Made by a program: the position numbers and the translations under genes. From Candidatus Pseudomonas phytovorans (GTDB lineage Bacteria; Pseudomonadota; Gammaproteobacteria; Pseudomonadales; Pseudomonadaceae): 64,000 bases of DNA. Positions 30,789 through 40,040 of this stretch are shown here, one piece after another (positions within the stretch are counted from its first letter, which is position 1; every line of letters begins with the position of its first letter). The stretch lies in NCBI GenBank assembly GCA_029202525.1, contig CP119325.1, positions 2,640,001 through 2,704,000 of the forward strand, given 5' to 3'. The notes under the pieces are model-generated. The model was not told where the DNA came from. It was given only the letters and a program-made list of their open reading frames with translations, and searched no databases.

Positions 30789-32585
30789 ATGCCCGCCCAT
30801 ATCGAAGACTACGCCCTGCTGGGCAACTGCCGTAGCGCAGCCCTGGTCAGCCGCGACGGCTCACTCGACTGGCTATGCCTGCCCCGCTTCGACTCCCCCG
30901 CAGTCTTCGCCGCCCTGCTGGGTAACGAAGAAAACGGCCGTTGGCGCCTGGCCCCGTGCGACCCGGTCGAGCACAGCAGCCGCCAATACCTGGACGACAC
31001 CCTTGTACTGGAAACCACCTGGGTCACCGCCACGGGTCGTGCCCGGGTGCTTGATTTCATGCCACTGGGCGAAGTCAATTCGGTGGTGCGGATCGTCGAG
31101 GGTCTCAGTGGCGAAACCAATTTCGAAATGGACCTGGTCATGCGCTTCGACTACGGCCGCAGTGTGCCCTGGGTGGAGCGCCTCGACCCACTGACCCTCA
31201 GCGCCGTTGCCGGCCCCGACCGGCTGATCCTGTGCACCACGGTGCCCCCGCATGCCGTCGACCACCATACCGTTGCGCGCTTTCGCGTCGGCACGGGCGA
31301 GCGCCAAGTCTTCAGCCTGCGTCATCAGCCCTCGCACCTGCCGCTGCAGCCCGATTGTGATATCGACCAGGCCTTTGCCCAAACCGTCGAGCAATGGCAG
31401 GCCTTCGCCGCCCGGTGTCCGCAGGTAGGCCCCTATACCCCCTTGGTACGCCGCTCGTTGCTCACGCTCAAGGCCATGACCTACGCCCCTACTGGCGGTA
31501 TTGTCGCCGCCGTCACCACCTCGCTGCCCGAGCGTGTAGGTGGCGAGCGCAACTGGGACTATCGCTTCTGCTGGCTGCGCGATGCCACCATGACGTTGCT
31601 TGCCTTCATGAACCTCGGCTACTTCGACGAAGCCCAGGCCTGGCGCGAATGGCTGCTGCGCTCGGTGGCCGGCAACCCCGAACAGATGCAGATCATGTAT
31701 GGCCTGGCCGGTGAGCGCGACCTGCAGGAATACACCTTGCCGTGGCTGGCCGGTTACGAACATTCGCAACCCGTGCGGGTAGGCAACGCCGCGTCGCAGC
31801 AGGTGCAGCTGGACATCTATGGCGAACTGGCCGATGCCATGACCCAGGCGATCAAAGGCGGCTTGCCCCGCCACCCGCGCAGCGCCGCCATCTCCCGCCT
31901 GATCTTGCCTTATGTCGAACGCATCTGGCGCGAGCCGGACGAAGGCATCTGGGAAGTGCGCGGCGGCCGGCAGCAGTTCGTGCATTCCAAGGTCATGGCC
32001 TGGGTCGCCTTCGACCGTGCCGCGGGGCTGGCCGACACCACAGAAGAAGGCCGCGAACGCGGGCACCATTACCGCCAGGTGGCTGACGAGATCCATCGCG
32101 AAGTGTGCGAGCACGGCCTGGACGCCAGCGGCCGGTTTTTCGTCCAGGCATATGGCTCGACCGAAATGGACGCCAGCCTGCTGCAGATCGCCCTGACCGG
32201 CTTTCTGCCGGCGGATGACCCACGCTTCTTGCGCACGCTGGAGCAGATCGAACAGCGCCTGCTGAAGAATGGCCTGCTGATGCGCTACGACAGTGACAGC
32301 TGCAGCGACGGCCTGACGCCGGGGGAGGGCACCTTCCTGGTGTGTTCGTTCTGGCTGGCTGACGTGTATGTATTGCTGGGGCGCCAGGCCGAAGCCGAAG
32401 CGCTGTACCAGCATCTGACCGGCCTGAGCAACGACCTCGGCTTGCTGGCCGAGCAATACGACCCGGCCGGCCAGCGCATGCTTGGCAATTTCCCCCAGGC
32501 GTTCAGCCATATCGGCATCATCAACACCGCACTGAACCTGCACCGCGCACAGTGCCCGGTGCGTGACCGGGCCAGCTGTGGATAG
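30789..32585 (+). CDS. Glycoside hydrolase family 15 protein (glucoamylase/trehalase-like)
   Basis: This 598-residue protein has an N-terminal beta-sandwich (trehalase-like N domain, starting IEDYALLGNCRSAALVSRDGS) and a C-terminal alpha/alpha barrel. GH15 signatures are the RNWDYRFCWLRDA motif, FVHSKVMAWVAFDRAA and the YDSDSCSDGLTPGEGTFLVCSFW region with acidic catalytic candidates. It probably releases glucose from glucan or trehalose in the cytoplasm, since no signal peptide is present. The true start is 30789, where AAAGGAGACCCA precedes it. It lies 143 bases after zwf, feeding glucose metabolism; its exact substrate is unknown. Confidence 0.88.
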   Translation: MPAHIEDYALLGNCRSAALVSRDGSLDWLCLPRFDSPAVFAALLGNEENGRWRLAPCDPVEHSSRQYLDDTLVLETTWVTATGRARVLDFMPLGEVNSVVRIVEGLSGETNFEMDLVMRFDYGRSVPWVERLDPLTLSAVAGPDRLILCTTVPPHAVDHHTVARFRVGTGERQVFSLRHQPSHLPLQPDCDIDQAFAQTVEQWQAFAARCPQVGPYTPLVRRSLLTLKAMTYAPTGGIVAAVTTSLPERVGGERNWDYRFCWLRDATMTLLAFMNLGYFDEAQAWREWLLRSVAGNPEQMQIMYGLAGERDLQEYTLPWLAGYEHSQPVRVGNAASQQVQLDIYGELADAMTQAIKGGLPRHPRSAAISRLILPYVERIWREPDEGIWEVRGGRQQFVHSKVMAWVAFDRAAGLADTTEEGRERGHHYRQVADEIHREVCEHGLDASGRFFVQAYGSTEMDASLLQIALTGFLPADDPRFLRTLEQIEQRLLKNGLLMRYDSDSCSDGLTPGEGTFLVCSFWLADVYVLLGRQAEAEALYQHLTGLSNDLGLLAEQYDPAGQRMLGNFPQAFSHIGIINTALNLHRAQCPVRDRASCG

Positions 32586-32602
32586 GACAAGCGCTCCGAG
32601 TA

Positions 32603-32708
32603 CCCTGTGGGAGCGGGCGTGCCCGCGAAGAATCCAACGCGGTGCATGGCACCGGCTGCGCCGGTGTGCGCGGCGGTTCGACGCCTCGACACGCCCGCTC
32701 CCACAGGG
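32603..32708. repeat. REP doublet after GH15 gene
   Basis: Inverted copies lie at 32603-32630 (CCCTGTGGGAGCGGGCGTGC onward) and 32688-32708 (GACACGCCCGCTCCCACAGG onward). Between them is another small hairpin, CACCGGC-TGC-GCCGGTG (32650-32666). The right copy has a degenerate inner stem. Confidence 0.8.
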
Positions 32709-32770
32709 ATTGCATCCGCTTCGAGCAAGCGGAGTAGACTAGGTCAAACACCCTTCGGCACGGAGCACAC

Positions 32771-33127
32771 ATGGGCATTCGCGGTAGTGATCGGCAAATC
32801 GACAACATCGAGTTCAATGTCAGCGACATCCCACGGAGCAAGGCCTTCTATGGCAGCGTGTTCGGCTGGGCGTTCACCGATTACGGGCCCACGTACACCG
32901 AGTTCAGCGATGGTCGCCTGACCGGGGGCTTCACCACGGGTGAGCCGGTGCGCCCAGGTGGGCCGCTGGTCATTTTGTACGCCGACGACCTTGAGGCCAC
33001 ACAGCAGCGAATCGAGGCGGCCGGGGCGAAAATCAGCCGGGCGACCTTTGCCTTCCCCGGCGGGCGGCGCTTCCATTTCATCGACCCGGACGGTTATGAA
33101 CTGGCGGTGTGGACGGCCCAAGCCTGA
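32771..33127 (+). CDS. VOC (glyoxalase/bleomycin-resistance) family protein
   Basis: This 118-residue single-domain vicinal-oxygen-chelate protein has the paired beta-alpha-beta modules. The first begins IDNIEFNVSDIPRSKAFY and the second contains VILYADDLEATQQRIEAAG, and it ends with FHFIDPDGYELAVW, the typical metal-ligand strand. Such proteins are metal-dependent isomerases or dioxygenases or bind small molecules; no substrate can be stated. Its stop overlaps the following regulator's ATG by one base, so the two are probably co-transcribed. Confidence 0.82.
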   Translation: MGIRGSDRQIDNIEFNVSDIPRSKAFYGSVFGWAFTDYGPTYTEFSDGRLTGGFTTGEPVRPGGPLVILYADDLEATQQRIEAAGAKISRATFAFPGGRRFHFIDPDGYELAVWTAQA

Positions 33128-33747
33128 TGGCCAACCACAAGATCGAAATCCGCCGCCGCAATATCGAGAAAATTTTGCAGGCGGCAGAAAAGGTATTCGC
33201 CGATAAGGGCTATGGCGCCACCTCGATGGGTGATATTGCCGAACAGGCCGAATTGCCGCGCTCCAACCTGCATTACTACTTCAGCACCAAGGACGAACTG
33301 TTCCGCGCGGTGCTGCAGGACCTGCTGGATGTTTGGAAGCAGGACGCACTGTGCTTCGAGAACTTCGACGACCCGCGCGTCGTGCTGACCAGCTACATCC
33401 GGGCGAAGATGGGCCATTCGCGCTCGCGGCCGCTGGGCTCGAAGATCTGGGCCGAAGAGATGCTGCACGGGGCGCCGGTGCTGGGGGTGAACCTTGATGA
33501 AAGCCTGGTGCCCTGGGCGAAACTGAAGGAAGCCAAGATTCGCCGTTGGGTGGAGGAGGGGCGTATTCGGCCGGTCGAGCCGTCGGCGTTGCTTTACATG
33601 ATCTGGGCGTCTACCCAGCACTATGCCGACTTCGGTTACCAGGTGCAGTTGCTCAACGGCGGCGAGATGCTGTCGGACATGGCGTTCGAGAGTGCGCTGC
33701 AGACGGTGACCAGCGTGATCTTGCGGGGGATCGGGCTAGAGCCTTGA
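33127..33747 (+). CDS. TetR-family regulator, RutR-like, of pyrimidine catabolism
   Basis: This is a 206-residue regulator with an N-terminal TetR helix-turn-helix (ATSMGDIAEQAELPRSNLHYYF). The C-terminal ligand domain closely resembles E. coli RutR, including the shared MIWASTQHYADF segment. RutR binds uracil or thymine and represses pyrimidine degradation. It sits beside preA-preT-hydA, so it probably controls those genes and the permease. The ATG at 33127 overlaps the previous stop by one base; an in-frame start at 33109 would lie inside the VOC gene. Confidence 0.85.
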   Translation: MANHKIEIRRRNIEKILQAAEKVFADKGYGATSMGDIAEQAELPRSNLHYYFSTKDELFRAVLQDLLDVWKQDALCFENFDDPRVVLTSYIRAKMGHSRSRPLGSKIWAEEMLHGAPVLGVNLDESLVPWAKLKEAKIRRWVEEGRIRPVEPSALLYMIWASTQHYADFGYQVQLLNGGEMLSDMAFESALQTVTSVILRGIGLEP

Positions 33748-33757
33748 ACTGGCGATA

Positions 33758-33878
33758 GGGGCCGCTGCGCGGCCCTTCGCGGGCACGCCCGCTCCCACAG
33801 GGTGGACCGCGCCGTTCATGAGGGCAACGCAGAACCTGTGGGAGCGGGCGTGCCCGCGAAGGGCTGCGCAGCAGCCCC
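33758..33878. repeat. REP doublet between the RutR-like gene and preA
   Basis: Inverted copies at 33758-33802 and 33835-33878 share CCTGTGGGAGCGGGCGTGCC plus an outer GGGGCCGC/GCAGCCCC hairpin. It separates two convergent genes and could serve as a two-way transcription stop. Confidence 0.87.
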
Positions 33879-33884
33879 AATGGC

Positions 33885-35159
33885 TCAGCTGGCCTCGCGG
33901 TAGGGGTTGCGCGGATCCTGCGTCCAGTTCAGGTACGGCTTGCCGGTATCCTGCGCCTCCATCTCGATGCAGTTTTCAACCGGGCAGGTGATCTGGCACA
34001 GATTGCAGCCCACGCATTCCTCCTCGATCACGCTGTAGGCATGCGTGCCATCTGCCTTCAGCGTGCTGGCAATCGCCTGGTGCGAGGTGTCCTCACAGGC
34101 AATGTGGCAGCGGCCGCAGCCAATGCATGCCGCCTCGTCGATGTGCGCTACCGACTTGTAGTTGATATCCAGGTACTTCCAGTCGGTGGTATGCCCCACC
34201 GCCTGACCACGGAATGCCTCGATGTTGCGATGCCCATGCTGGTCCATCCAGCGTGCCAGGCCATCCTGCATGTCCTCGACAATGCGAAAGCCGTGCAGCA
34301 TCGCCGCCGTGCACACTTGTACGGCACCACTACCCAGGGCCATGAACTCTGCTGCATCACGCCAGTTGCTGATGCCGCCAATGCCGCAGATCGGCAAACC
34401 GTGGGTTTCCGGGTCGCGGGCGATTTCCGCCACCATATTCAGCGCAATCGGCTTCACTGCCGAACCGCAGTAACCGCCATGGGTGCTTTGGTCTCCGACG
34501 ATGGGGTGGGCCACCATGCGGTCCAGGTCGACGCTGGTGATGGAGTTGATGGTGTTGATCAACGACACCGCATCGGCACCGCCACGGTGCGCGGCGCGAG
34601 CCGACTGGCGGATGTCGGTGATGTTCGGCGTAAGCTTCACGATCACCGGCAGCGAGCAGTAGGTCTTGCACCAGCGGGTGACCAGTTCCACGTATTCCGG
34701 CACCTGGCCGACTGCCGCACCCATACCGCGTTCCGGCATGCCGTGCGGGCAGCCGAAGTTCAGCTCGATGCCATCGGCCCCGGTGGCTTCGACCAGTGGC
34801 AGGATGAACTTCCACGAGTCCTCCAGGCACGGCACCATCAGCGACACGATCAATGCGCGGTCGGGCCAGTCCTTCTTCACCTGGGTGATTTCGCGCAGGT
34901 TGATTTCCAGTGAGCGGTCGGTAATCAGCTCGATATTGTTGATGCCCTGCACCAGGCGGTTGGCGCCGTAATGCGCCGAATAGCGCGACGACACGTTGAC
35001 TGCTGCCGGGTCCTCGCCCAGGGTTTTCCAGACCACGCCGCCCCAGCCGGCCTCGAAGGCGCGGACCACGTTATAGGCCTTGTCGGTGGGTGGTGCAGAG
35101 GCCAGCCAGAACGGGTTGGGTGCCTTGATGCCGGCAAATACGATAGACAAGTCGGCCAT
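33885..35159 (-). CDS. preA: NAD-dependent dihydropyrimidine dehydrogenase, PreA subunit
   Basis: This 424-residue FMN and iron-sulphur subunit reduces uracil/thymine to the dihydro forms together with PreT. The dihydroorotate dehydrogenase-like barrel spans about residues 1-320, with the active-site cysteine C137 in FGCPHGM. Two C-terminal [4Fe-4S] ferredoxin motifs have cysteines 345, 348, 351, 355 and 382, 385, 388, 392. Its ATG directly follows the preT stop without a gap. In mammals PreT and PreA are fused in one polypeptide, which supports the complex. Confidence 0.96.
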   Translation of the reverse strand: MADLSIVFAGIKAPNPFWLASAPPTDKAYNVVRAFEAGWGGVVWKTLGEDPAAVNVSSRYSAHYGANRLVQGINNIELITDRSLEINLREITQVKKDWPDRALIVSLMVPCLEDSWKFILPLVEATGADGIELNFGCPHGMPERGMGAAVGQVPEYVELVTRWCKTYCSLPVIVKLTPNITDIRQSARAAHRGGADAVSLINTINSITSVDLDRMVAHPIVGDQSTHGGYCGSAVKPIALNMVAEIARDPETHGLPICGIGGISNWRDAAEFMALGSGAVQVCTAAMLHGFRIVEDMQDGLARWMDQHGHRNIEAFRGQAVGHTTDWKYLDINYKSVAHIDEAACIGCGRCHIACEDTSHQAIASTLKADGTHAYSVIEEECVGCNLCQITCPVENCIEMEAQDTGKPYLNWTQDPRNPYREAS

Positions 35160-36527
35160 TTACGCTGCCTCCACGTTGAGCATGAGTTGGGCATGGATGG
35201 CTTCGGCGGCCAGTTTGCCGTGCTGCACGGCCTGGACAGTGAGGTCCTGGCCCAGGGCGGTGCAGTCGCCGCCGGCATAAACGCCCGGCAGGCTGGTCTG
35301 CAGGGTTTCGTCAACGCGGATGCGCTCACCCTCGCGGGCCAGCTGCGCGGCCACCGGGTCGGCGAGGCTGGCATCATCGAAGCGCTGGCCGATGGCCTTG
35401 AAGATGGCATCGGCGGCCAGCTCGAAAGTTTCACCCGTATCGCGCAGGCGGCCGTCCGCCCGTTCGGTGCGGGCAAAGCGCATACCGCGCACCTTGCCGG
35501 TGTCATCCAGCAGCACGGCGTCGGGGCGCGCCCAGGTGTGCAGGCGCACCTGGTTGGCCTTGGCGATGTCTTGCTCGTGGCCGGTGGCGCCCATGTCGGC
35601 ATGGCCACGGCGATACACCAGGTTGACGTCGCGGGCACCCAGGCGGCTCATCTGCACCGCCATGTCGATGGCCGTGTTGCCAGCGCCGATCACCAGGCAA
35701 CGGTCGGCCAGGGGCAGCAGGCTCAGGTCGTCGGCCTGGCGCAGTTCACGGATGTACTGAGTGGCAGCGAGCAGGCCGGGTGCTTCCTCTTCGGGCAGGC
35801 CGAGCTGGCGCACGGCGTTCAGGCCGAGGCCGAGGAACACAGCGTCGTACTGGTCGCGCAGCTCGCCCAGGCTGAGGTTGCCGCCCAAGCGCTGGCCATG
35901 GCGCACTTCGATGCCGCCAATGCCCAGCAGGAACTCCACTTCACGCTGGGCGTAGTCGTCGACCAGCTTGTAGCGGGCAATGCCGTACTCGTTGAGGCCA
36001 CCGGCCTTGTCGCAGGCCTCGAACACCACCACGTCATGCCCGTGCATGGCCAGCCGGTGGGCGCAGGAAAGACCGGCAGGGCCGGCACCCACTACGGCGA
36101 TGCGTTTGCCGCTGGCCGGTGAGCGCTTGAACGGGTGTTCGGTGAAGTGGGCGTTGTCCAGGGCGTAGCGCTGCAATTGGCCGATCAGTACCGGCGCACA
36201 TTCCTGCGCGTTGTTGCGCACACAAGCTTGCTGGCAAAGGATTTCGGTGGGGCAGACGCGGGCGCAACTGCCACCCAGGATGTTGGCCGAGAGGATGCGC
36301 TCGGCGGCGCCTTGCAGGTTTTCGTCGCTGATGCGGTGGATGAATGACGGGATGTCGATGTCGCTTGGGCACGCGGTGACGCAGGGGGCGTCGTAGCAAT
36401 ACAGGCAGCGCGCGCTTTCGACGGCGGCCTGGCGGGCGGTGAGGGGTGGGGCCAGGTCGCTGAAGCGCTCGGCCAACTGGTCGGCACCGGCCCGGGGGCG
36501 CGGCAAGTGGTTCAGGGCGTCGATCAC
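35160..36527 (-). CDS. preT: NAD(P)-dependent oxidoreductase, PreT subunit of dihydropyrimidine dehydrogenase
   Basis: This 455-residue flavoprotein passes electrons from NAD(P)H to PreA. N-terminal cysteine clusters CLYCYDAPCVTAC and CARVCPTEILCQQAC bind iron-sulphur centres. Next come an FAD-binding GAGPAGLSCAHRLA and a second Rossmann VIGAGNTAIDMA with the VYRRG that binds the dinucleotide. The layout matches the N-terminal half of mammalian dihydropyrimidine dehydrogenase and the small subunit of glutamate synthase. It is the first gene of the preT-preA pair, downstream of hydA across a REP-bearing gap. Confidence 0.95.
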   Translation of the reverse strand: MIDALNHLPRPRAGADQLAERFSDLAPPLTARQAAVESARCLYCYDAPCVTACPSDIDIPSFIHRISDENLQGAAERILSANILGGSCARVCPTEILCQQACVRNNAQECAPVLIGQLQRYALDNAHFTEHPFKRSPASGKRIAVVGAGPAGLSCAHRLAMHGHDVVVFEACDKAGGLNEYGIARYKLVDDYAQREVEFLLGIGGIEVRHGQRLGGNLSLGELRDQYDAVFLGLGLNAVRQLGLPEEEAPGLLAATQYIRELRQADDLSLLPLADRCLVIGAGNTAIDMAVQMSRLGARDVNLVYRRGHADMGATGHEQDIAKANQVRLHTWARPDAVLLDDTGKVRGMRFARTERADGRLRDTGETFELAADAIFKAIGQRFDDASLADPVAAQLAREGERIRVDETLQTSLPGVYAGGDCTALGQDLTVQAVQHGKLAAEAIHAQLMLNVEAA

Positions 36528-36563
36528 GGTTGTAGCCTCTCTTTCTTATATTTGGCTTGGAAT

Positions 36564-36682
36564 GGGGGCGCTATGCGCCCCAATCGCCGGCAAGCCAGCT
36601 CCCACAAGTACGGTGATGTCCTTGAAAGTGGTGCTATCCCTGTGGGAGCTGGCTTGCCGGCGATGGGCTGCGCAGCAGCCCC
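36564..36682. repeat. REP doublet between hydA and preT
   Basis: Inverted copies at 36564-36607 and 36638-36682 have the CGCCGGCAAGCCAGCTCCCA core and outer GGGGCGC.GCGCCCC or GGGCTGC.GCAGCCC stems. It interrupts the minus-strand hydA-preT-preA set; the hydA stop lies only 7 bases away. Confidence 0.87.
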
Positions 36683-36689
36683 AATGGCT

Positions 36690-38129
36690 TCAGCGCTGGA
36701 CGGGCGTCGGGCGCTGTTGTTCGGCGCGTCGCCCCAGCACCTCGTACACCGACGGATACGCCGGCCGCTCCACATACCGTCCCGCGCCCGGTTCGGCGCG
36801 CAGATCGCCATTGGCCCAGAGCACCTTGCCCTGGCTGATGGTGTGGCTGGGGATGCCGCGCACCGTGCGGCCTTCAAAGATGTTGAAGTCCACCCGCTGG
36901 TGGTGGGTCTGGGCTGAGATGGTGCGCGTGCCCTGCGGGTCCCACAGCACCAGGTCGGCGTCGGCACCCACGCGGATGGCGCCCTTGCGCGGGAACAGGT
37001 TGAAGATTTTCGCCGTATTGGTCGACGTCAGCGCAACGAACTCATGCATCGACAGGCGCCCGCTGTTGACCCCGGCATCCCACAGCACCGCCATGCGGTC
37101 TTCGATGCCAGCAGTACCATTGGGGATGCGGCTGAAGTCGTCGCGCCCCATGGCTTTCTGCTCGGCGCAGAAGCAGCAATGGTCGGTGGCGGTGGTGTGC
37201 AGGTTGCCCGACTGCAGGCCGCGCCACAGCGCCTCTTGGTGTTCGCGCGGGCGGAACGGCGGGCTCATTACATAACCGGCGGCAGTGGCCCAGTCCGGGT
37301 CGCGGTAGACGCTGTCGTCAAGCAGCAGGTGGCCCGGCAGGACTTCGCCGTATACCGGCTGGCCCTTTGCGCGCGCGTAGGTGATTTCATCCAGTGCCTC
37401 ACGGCTGGAAATGTGCACCACATACAGCGGGGTACCAATCGTTTCGGCAATGCGAATGGCGCGGCTGGCCGCTTCACCTTCCACTTGCGAAGGGCGCGAA
37501 AGGGGGTGTGCCTCTGGCCCGGTCATGCCCTGGGCCAGCAGTTTCTTCTGCAGGTGGTACACCAGCTCGCCGTTCTCGGCATGCACGGTGGGCACCGCAC
37601 CCAGTTGCAGGCAACGCTCGAAGCTGGCCACCAGGGTGTCGTCGGCGGCCATGATCGCATTCTTGTAGGCCATGAAGTGCTTGAAGCTGTTCACTCCATG
37701 CTTGGCTACCAGTTCGCCCATCTCTTCAGCTACCTGCTCGCTCCACCAGGTGATTGCAACGTGGAAGCCGTAGTCGCTGGCGCTCTTCTGTGCCCAGCCG
37801 CGCCAGGTATGGTAGGCCTCCAGCAATGACTGCTGCGGGTTGGGGATGACGAAGTCGATGATCGACGTGGTGCCGCCGGCCAGGCCCGCAGCGGTGCCGC
37901 TGAAGAAATCCTCGCTGGCCACGGTACCCATGAATGGCAACTGCATATGGGTATGCGGGTCGATGCCGCCGGGCATCAGGTACTGGCCGCTGCCGTCGAG
38001 GATCTCGCAGTCGGTGGGTGGTTCGAGGTTTGGCCCGATGGCACGGATCAGGCCATCGACACACAGGACATCGGCGGGGTAACTCTCTTCGTGGGTAACC
38101 ACGGTGGCGCCACGGATCAACAGGGACAT
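36690..38129 (-). CDS. hydA: Dihydropyrimidinase (hydantoinase)
   Basis: This 479-residue amidohydrolase opens dihydrouracil or dihydrothymine to N-carbamoyl-beta-amino acids. All binuclear zinc-site residues are visible: H59 and H61 (DPHTHMQ), the carboxylated lysine K156 (FMAYKN), H182 (VHAENGE), H238 (VVHISS) and D315 (TATDHC). Its product is the substrate of the amidohydrolase at 40041. It heads the minus-strand genes and is divergent from the permease, sharing a 346-bp control region. Confidence 0.96.
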   Translation of the reverse strand: MSLLIRGATVVTHEESYPADVLCVDGLIRAIGPNLEPPTDCEILDGSGQYLMPGGIDPHTHMQLPFMGTVASEDFFSGTAAGLAGGTTSIIDFVIPNPQQSLLEAYHTWRGWAQKSASDYGFHVAITWWSEQVAEEMGELVAKHGVNSFKHFMAYKNAIMAADDTLVASFERCLQLGAVPTVHAENGELVYHLQKKLLAQGMTGPEAHPLSRPSQVEGEAASRAIRIAETIGTPLYVVHISSREALDEITYARAKGQPVYGEVLPGHLLLDDSVYRDPDWATAAGYVMSPPFRPREHQEALWRGLQSGNLHTTATDHCCFCAEQKAMGRDDFSRIPNGTAGIEDRMAVLWDAGVNSGRLSMHEFVALTSTNTAKIFNLFPRKGAIRVGADADLVLWDPQGTRTISAQTHHQRVDFNIFEGRTVRGIPSHTISQGKVLWANGDLRAEPGAGRYVERPAYPSVYEVLGRRAEQQRPTPVQR

Positions 38130-38475
38130 GCCGTTTTCCTCGCAGGCTGACCGGTCTCATGGCCGGTTCTTGGAATTGTCTGATGTCAGGGCGGGCAGGG
38201 CGGTTAATCCTGTCAGGCCTGACAAGATTCGAGGCTAGATGCTGATCTGGAATTCAGCAAGAAAATTTCCTATTAATTTTGTGGATTTTTAACGTATTGA
38301 TTTTAAATGATTAATTTTTATAGGCCCGTTAACTACGGGGCTTTCAAGATTTTTGACTAACTTGACAAGATAGAAATTTGGTCAAGATTTCTAAGCACCG
38401 CTAAGCGTGTGTACTCCGGCCATCGAATTAGCCCGATGAGCAAACAACTACAAAAAAAAGTCTGGAGAAAGGCCC
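38130..38475. promoter_or_regulatory. Divergent control region of hydA and the NCS1 permease
   Basis: No gene is seen. The right two thirds (about 38225-38460) are strikingly AT-rich for this chromosome. It contains the perfect palindrome TGTCAGGCCTGACA (38211-38224) and four copies of CAAGAT (38223, 38345, 38366, 38383). Three of those lie in TTGAC/GTCAA-rich context, including TTTGGTCAA at 38377-38385, which matches half of the RutR operator TTGACCA-nn-TGGTCAA. Control by the nearby RutR-like protein is inferred. Confidence 0.6.
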
Positions 38476-39966
38476 ATGCAACAGAGCAGATCGGAAGTGG
38501 TCGAGCAGGATGGCCTGTTCGAGCTGGCCGAGGGCAGTGATGTCCTCGACAGCCCGCGCTACAACCACGACATCGCACCGACCAAGGTGCATCAGCGCAC
38601 CTGGAACAAGTGGCACATCACCGCCCTGTGGGTGGGCATGTCCATCTGTGTACCCACCTACACCCTGGGCGGTGTGCTCACCGCCTACTTCGGCCTCAGT
38701 GTCGGCGAAGCGCTGCTGGCGATTCTGCTGGCCAACGTGATCGTGCTGATCCCGCTAACCCTCAACGCCTTCCCTGGCACCAAGTACGGCATCCCTTTTC
38801 CGGTACTTCTGCGCTCGTCGTTCGGCATCCTCGGTTCCAACGTGCCCTGCCTGATTCGCGCAGTGGTCGCCTGTGGCTGGTTTGGCATTCAGACCATGTT
38901 CGGCGGGTTGGCCATTCACCTGTTCCTTGGCTCGGTGTTCGATGGCTGGAAGGCCCTGGGCGGCACCGGTGAGGTGATTGGCTTCATGATTTTCTGGTGC
39001 CTGAACCTGTGGGTGGTGCTGCGCGGCGCCGAGTCGATCAAGTGGCTGGAAACGCTGTCTGCGCCGCTGTTGGTGGCGGTGGGCGTCGGCCTGCTGTTCT
39101 GGGCCTTGCCGCACATGTCGATGACCGAACTGCTGGCGCAACCGCCCAAGCGCCCGGAAGGGGCGAGCGTGGTCAGTTACTTCTGCGCCGGGCTTACGGC
39201 AATGGTCGGCTTCTGGGCCACATTGTCACTGAATATTCCCGACTTCAGCCGCTACGCCCGCAGCCAGAAAGATCAGATTCTCGGGCAGATCTTCGGCCTG
39301 CCGCTGACCATGTTCCTGTTCGCTTCGCTGGGCGTGATACTGACCGCTGCCTCGGCGTCGTTGGTAGGCGAGACGGTGTCCGACCCGGTCAGCCTGATCG
39401 GCAGGATCCACAGCCCGTTCTGGGTGGCCCTGGCCATGGCGTTGATCGTGATTGCCACGCTGTCGACCAACACCGCGGCGAACATTGTGTCGCCGACCAA
39501 CGACTTCCAGAACATCGCTCCACGCCTGATCGGGCGCAGCCGTGCGGTATGGCTGACCGGCTTTATCGGCCTGGCGCTGATGGGTCATGAGCTGCTGAAG
39601 AAGCTGGGGCTGATTGTCTCCGACCTGAGCCTGGAGAGTGTGTACTCCAACTGGCTGCTCGGTTATTCCAGCCTGCTCGGGCCGATTGCCGGGATCATGG
39701 TGGTGGACTATTTCCTGATCCGTCGGCAGCAGCTGGACCTGGCCGGGTTGTACCGGGACGATGTGTACCCGGCGTGGAACTGGGCGGGTTTTGCCGCCTT
39801 CGCCTTGCCGGTGGCGCTGACCATGATGGCGATTGGTAACAGCAGTTTCAGCTGGTTTTACGACTACGGCTGGTTTACCGGCTCGCTGCTGGGCGGCGGG
39901 CTGTACTACGTGTTCGCCGGCCTGGCTGCGCGCAACCCGGCGCGGCTGGCCAAGCCCTTGCCCTGA
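38476..39966 (+). CDS. NCS1-family nucleobase permease
   Basis: This 496-residue inner-membrane transporter has a roughly 45-residue cytoplasmic N terminus followed by about 12 membrane helices. NCS1 marks include WNKWHITALWVGMSICVPTY in helix 1, PFPVLLRSSFGILGSNVP, and NIPDFSRYARSQ between later helices. It probably imports uracil, thymine or a related compound by cation symport. CTGGAGAAAGGCCC precedes the ATG. Divergence from hydA and closeness to the amidohydrolase gene support pyrimidine uptake over allantoin or thiamine precursors. Confidence 0.9.
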   Translation: MQQSRSEVVEQDGLFELAEGSDVLDSPRYNHDIAPTKVHQRTWNKWHITALWVGMSICVPTYTLGGVLTAYFGLSVGEALLAILLANVIVLIPLTLNAFPGTKYGIPFPVLLRSSFGILGSNVPCLIRAVVACGWFGIQTMFGGLAIHLFLGSVFDGWKALGGTGEVIGFMIFWCLNLWVVLRGAESIKWLETLSAPLLVAVGVGLLFWALPHMSMTELLAQPPKRPEGASVVSYFCAGLTAMVGFWATLSLNIPDFSRYARSQKDQILGQIFGLPLTMFLFASLGVILTAASASLVGETVSDPVSLIGRIHSPFWVALAMALIVIATLSTNTAANIVSPTNDFQNIAPRLIGRSRAVWLTGFIGLALMGHELLKKLGLIVSDLSLESVYSNWLLGYSSLLGPIAGIMVVDYFLIRRQQLDLAGLYRDDVYPAWNWAGFAAFALPVALTMMAIGNSSFSWFYDYGWFTGSLLGGGLYYVFAGLAARNPARLAKPLP

Positions 39967-39980
39967 GACCGAGTCTGCTT

Positions 39981-40002
39981 CTTCGCGGGCTCGCCCGCGA
40001 AG
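39981..40002. repeat. Single REP hairpin after the permease
   Basis: CTTCGCGGGC-TC-GCCCGCGAAG forms a 10-bp stem with a 2-base loop, 14 bases after the permease stop. It is half of the REP doublets seen elsewhere. Confidence 0.75.
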
Positions 40003-40040
40003 GGGCCAGAACAGAAAAAAAAAGCCTGAAGGAGAAACCC

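Noticed and set aside
38369..38385. Full RutR operator
   Set aside because: Only the right half TGGTCAA matches; the left half reads ATAGAAA and does not pair.
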